From Candidatus Poribacteria bacterium (lineage in GTDB: Bacteria > Poribacteria > WGA-4E > WGA-3G): DNA of 64,000 nt. The DNA is taken from the NCBI GenBank assembly GCA_022828145.1, contig JAJEJA010000043.1, positions 62,001-126,000 of the forward strand, read 5' to 3'. This document shows, piece after piece, positions 61,677 to 64,000 of the stretch. The notes below the pieces were generated by a model. It worked only from the letters and a program-made list of their open reading frames with translations. It did no database searches and was not told the DNA's origin. How positions within the stretch are numbered: position 1 is the stretch's first letter; each line of letters starts with the position of its first letter. The translations under genes were made by a program, and so were the position numbers.

Positions 61677-62945
61677 TTATGGTTCTTTTCGGACATCTAT
61701 TTTGCCTGTCACCGCTTCGGAGATGAGGGATTGACGGTATTCTTTTAAGAGTTGGATTTTTTGCTGTTCTGCTGCTATCAGTTCGTCAATCTGCTGTGTC
61801 TTACTATTGAGGAAGTCAGCAATTTGCGTTTGTTCAAGGGGAGGTGGAATGATAACGGTGATATTCATGAGATGCTCACTCGTTAATTTTGGCTGTGCTG
61901 CCCCTGTAATATAGTGTGTATAGTCCAACGATTCAAGCATATTTGTGAGATAATCTATATTGCCATGCTTTGGCTTGAGGACGTGAGCATGATTATTAAC
62001 CCAGTATTTACCTGTTGCCTTAAATGCCAATGGAGTTGAACGTAAGTAAAGATTCGCACCATCCTCACCAATCAAAATGAGAGGTTCATCAAAAATGTAA
62101 TTTTCAACTTTATCAATAATACCAGAGGCACCGTAGTAATCATAGACTTTTAATTTCATACTTCCACGAGTTTCAGAATTCAATGGAATTCGCAAATTAT
62201 CCAGAGACTCAAATTCATGCTTTACTTTCCTGATTATCCAATGTTTCGGTATCTCTCCAATCCACTCCACGCCCGATGGTTTCATCTCCACATTTGGGTC
62301 AAGTCCCTTTGTTACTGCTTGATTTATGAGTGCGGCGCGTTGTTCTTGTAGCAGTTCTATCTGTTGTTCTTTGATGCGGATGAGTTCGTCAATTTGTTTA
62401 GTTTTGCGGTCAAGGAAGTTGGCGATTTGGGTTTGTTCGGTATGTGAAGGAAGAAAAATCTCAAGATTGGCATATTTTTGACCGTTTACATTCCCAATAG
62501 TTGATTGAATCGTGTTCAGTGTTATCCAATCTTCAAAGCAGCTAGATTTTGTGAAATAGAATATAAAACGTGATTTGATAGAACACCCAAAATTGAATCG
62601 AACTAAGTATCCACCATAAGTATGTTTTTCATCTGATTGATGAAGATAGGTTCTTCCTAAAGTTCCACTTCTTGAAATTAGGAAATCATTCGGTTGTGTT
62701 AAGTAGATGTTCTCAACTGAATCACTCTCAAGATAAACACCTTTATCAATTAGTTCTCCATCATCAGTAATGTCTGTAGTTCTAATAAACCTTATTCCTT
62801 GCTCAACATAGAGATCCGAGTTTATGTTTAAACCGTATTGAACGGGTACTAACGATTCATACTTGAACCGAGTTTTTTTCCAATGCATTGGTATCTCTGT
62901 AATCCATTCTATACCACTCTCTTTATATTCAGGATAACGTTTCAT
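61677..62945 (-). CDS. hsdS: Orphan type I HsdS specificity subunit
   Basis: 422 aa. Start MKRYPEYKESGIEWITEIPMHW is typical of HsdS. Two target-recognition domains are separated by the conserved helix HTEQTQIANFLDRKTKQIDELIRIKEQQIELLQEQRAALI; the second repeat begins SGVEWIGEIPKHW and ends with the parallel helix (QTQIADFLNSKTQQIDELIAAEQQKIQLLKEYRQ). It would dictate the DNA target of a HsdM/HsdR complex. No hsdM or hsdR lies within the ~700 bases upstream or elsewhere in this half of the window. Unlike the 3599-4885 protein in sequence, so not a recent duplicate. Confidence 0.93.
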   Translation of the reverse strand: MKRYPEYKESGIEWITEIPMHWKKTRFKYESLVPVQYGLNINSDLYVEQGIRFIRTTDITDDGELIDKGVYLESDSVENIYLTQPNDFLISRSGTLGRTYLHQSDEKHTYGGYLVRFNFGCSIKSRFIFYFTKSSCFEDWITLNTIQSTIGNVNGQKYANLEIFLPSHTEQTQIANFLDRKTKQIDELIRIKEQQIELLQEQRAALINQAVTKGLDPNVEMKPSGVEWIGEIPKHWIIRKVKHEFESLDNLRIPLNSETRGSMKLKVYDYYGASGIIDKVENYIFDEPLILIGEDGANLYLRSTPLAFKATGKYWVNNHAHVLKPKHGNIDYLTNMLESLDYTHYITGAAQPKLTSEHLMNITVIIPPPLEQTQIADFLNSKTQQIDELIAAEQQKIQLLKEYRQSLISEAVTGKIDVRKEP

Positions 62946-63108
62946 AATTCTAATATCTTTTTGTTAGAATCTCGGATTATTCGGAAAACACACCTCAGTT
63001 AACATAGCTGGTATAGATGGGCGCGGAAAGTGTTCATGTCTGTGAAGCATTTAACTGCGAATTCTCTGTGATTGTCCTGTAATTTCATAACGTTTCTCTT
63101 TTCGAAAT

Positions 63109-63240
63109 CGTACCATATGGTACGAAATTTCGTACCGTGGTACGATTTGGTACATTGGTTGTGACGTTAGTCACCATAAGGTTTTGTAGCGTGTTTTTTG
63201 ACAGAGTCAAAATTTTAAAATTCCTTTTTGGTACGAAATT
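63109..63240. repeat. Cluster of GGTACGAAAT/CGTACC palindromes
   Basis: CGTACCATATGGTACG (63109-63124), GGTACGAAATTTCGTACC (63119-63136) and CGTACC-GT-GGTACG (63131-63144) overlap head to tail. Another GGTAC follows at about 63149 and a further GGTACGAAATT at 63230-63240. The common unit is GGTACGA(A)ATT in both orientations. The spacing suggests protein-binding sites or iterons rather than an RNA hairpin. Confidence 0.7.
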
Positions 63241-63396
63241 CTCTGCATGTTGAAATATGCCTGAAAATGTTGGATTTTTTCTGATATTATGATCATTTCT
63301 GGACATATTGTAAAATAGCATTGTAAACACCTTTTTGTATAAACATATTGTTAGTAATATTATAACGCATAAAATTATATTTGTCAAGATAAATAT

Positions 63397-63480
63397 GACC
63401 AGGATTGACCAGGATTTTCAGGATAAGAGTGGAAGGATGGAAGAGGGATGGAAGGGTGGAAGAGTGGAAGGATGGAAGAG
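63397..63480 (+). repeat. CCAGGATTTTCAGGAT and purine GGAAGAG repeat tract
   Basis: TGACCAGGATTGACCAGGATTTTCAGGATAAGAG followed by GGAAGGATGGAAGAGGGATGGAAG-type repeats. Same composition and order as 27702-27917, but shorter. It belongs to a dispersed low-complexity family. Confidence 0.65.
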
Positions 63481-63648
63481 AATTCTATACACCTTTCGCA
63501 CCTCTGGTGCTGCCGATTTGGTTATTAGCTTTCTTTTAAAACTGAATATCCCTGGCAATATCATAAATTCTGTTGTCAATATACCTTTATGTATGATATA
63601 CTTCTAAAGTAGGGTATTTGCATATTATGTCTAAGGAGGAATTGATCG

Positions 63649-63858
63649 ATGATAGGTCCTATGGAAATGCTTGGGATCCTCGTGCTTGCACTGGTCGTTT
63701 TTGGACCAAAGAGACTGCCCGAAATGGGAAAATCAATAGGTCAAGCGGTCCGTGAATTTAAAAGTGTCGGTAACGAAATTCAGGATGAGATAACAAAGGT
63801 CACTGAAGACATTGCTATTGATCCGGAGAAGCGTATAAAACCCCCAAAATCTGACTAA
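63649..63858 (+). CDS. tatA: Sec-independent translocase subunit TatA
   Basis: 69 aa, start ATG 63649 with AAGGAGGAA upstream. Single membrane helix MEMLGILVLALVVFGPKRLPEMGKSIGQAVREF, with the conserved FGP hinge and amphipathic helix, then a charged tail. TatA multimers form the pore for folded proteins. tatC follows 20 bases later. Confidence 0.95.
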   Translation: MIGPMEMLGILVLALVVFGPKRLPEMGKSIGQAVREFKSVGNEIQDEITKVTEDIAIDPEKRIKPPKSD

Positions 63859-63878
63859 CAGCGTGAGCAAAAAGTATA

Positions 63879-64000
63879 ATGGAATCGAATGATGTTGCAA
63901 TGACCTTTTGGGAGCATCTTGAAGAGCTCCGAAGACGTATCATAATATATCTGATTACCTTGGGAGTTTTTTCATTCATTGGTCTCTTGTTTACCGGTCC
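63879..64000 (+). CDS. tatC: Sec-independent translocase subunit TatC (5' end only)
   Basis: ATG 63879 opens the frame. The first 40 residues contain TFWEHLEELRRRIIIYLITLG, the near-invariant TatC cytosolic N-terminus (HLxELRxR) and the start of membrane helix 1 (LGVFSFIGLLFTG). TatC recognises twin-arginine signal peptides. The gene continues beyond the window. Confidence 0.93.
   Translation, partial: MESNDVAMTFWEHLEELRRRIIIYLITLGVFSFIGLLFTG

Larger units (their letters stand above)
62946..63648. other. Intergenic region with GTACC palindromes and purine tract
   Basis: About 700 bases between the orphan hsdS and tatA. It holds the palindrome cluster 63109-63240 and the purine-rich tract 63397-63480. 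A minus-strand open frame across 63085-63387 translates the palindromes and is not convincing as a gene. The end contains the tatA promoter region. Confidence 0.5.

Noticed and set aside
61457-61696. Minus-strand open frame beside the orphan hsdS
   Set aside because: Overlaps the hsdS end and a purine-rich repeat, with a low-complexity Pro/Thr/Ser composition; likely spurious.
63085-63387. Minus-strand open frame of 100 codons across the GTACC palindromes
   Set aside because: The repeated protein segments simply translate the palindromes; no ribosome site or family signature.
63335-63607. Plus-strand open frame over the purine tract
   Set aside because: Its GRMEEGWKGGRVEGW-type sequence is a translation of the low-complexity repeat.

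Overview
The window most resembles a diderm (Gram-negative) bacterium of the candidate phylum Poribacteria or a close relative. This is an inference from gene style, not a database match. The supporting signs are: extracellular proteins ending in a FlgD-like sorting domain with an NYPNPFNPETW motif; many Gfo/Idh/MocA, phytanoyl-CoA-type dioxygenase and enolase-superfamily genes; HEAT-repeat lipoproteins; an AAA/PD-(D/E)XK fragment; and intergenic DNA full of short hairpins ending in CCTACTACT. LptD, SurA and a TonB receptor show that there is an outer membrane. The DNA is moderately AT-rich.

Layout. 1-3.1 kb: end of a DUF488 gene, a RecQ helicase with an N-terminal extension, and a HicB-like orphan. 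3.6-7.3 kb: a restriction-modification pair, a nuclease-methylase fusion plus HsdS, with a possible -1 frameshift linking them. 7.7-15.3 kb (minus strand): an AAA/nuclease fragment, miaA, mnmA, an enolase-superfamily enzyme, two paralogous HEAT lipoproteins and a peroxiredoxin. 15.6-23.4 kb (plus strand): a 5'-nucleotidase split by a one-base frameshift, an LRR metalloprotease, a WD40 protein carrying a degenerate copy of the same protease domain, and coaD. 23.4-26.7 kb: a TonB receptor, a MITE-like element and a minisatellite. 26.7-32.7 kb (plus strand): two Gfo/Idh oxidoreductases, an ABC ATPase, a PhyH dioxygenase, a MNT/HEPN toxin-antitoxin pair and a GH32 glycosidase. 32.7-38.9 kb (minus strand): YjbQ, an SDR-glycosyltransferase-GDPD-NtrC operon, an LLM oxidoreductase and an aldo/keto reductase. 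39.0-39.3 kb: tRNA-Leu(UAA) and initiator tRNA-Met. 39.3-47 kb (minus strand): a Gfo/Idh enzyme, a barrel-lytic transglycosylase fusion, a LysM/M23 peptidase, an Ig-like lipoprotein, a dihaem cytochrome c, a 2OG-Fe(II) oxygenase and aspartate kinase. 47-61 kb (minus strand): an outer-membrane biogenesis block, mfd, two PpiC-like proteins, SurA and an LptD with parvulin segments inside it, then DUF3108, DUF5683 and a FN3 lipoprotein. 61-64 kb: a second MITE-like copy, an orphan HsdS, GTACC palindromes, tatA and the start of tatC.

The most unusual system is the outer-membrane assembly block. In proteobacteria LptD is folded with help from the separate parvulin chaperone SurA. Here the LptD-like polypeptide itself carries two to three parvulin-like segments, between its periplasmic OstA domain and most of its barrel, and SurA plus two further PpiC-like proteins are encoded directly upstream. 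Second is the hsdM/hsdS junction: the conserved HsdS N-terminus has no ATG, GTG or TTG start and lies in the -1 frame of hsdM behind a T TTT TTC heptamer just before the hsdM stop. Third is a dispersed repeat landscape in which a MITE-like element has inserted into the tail of one of the hairpin repeats.
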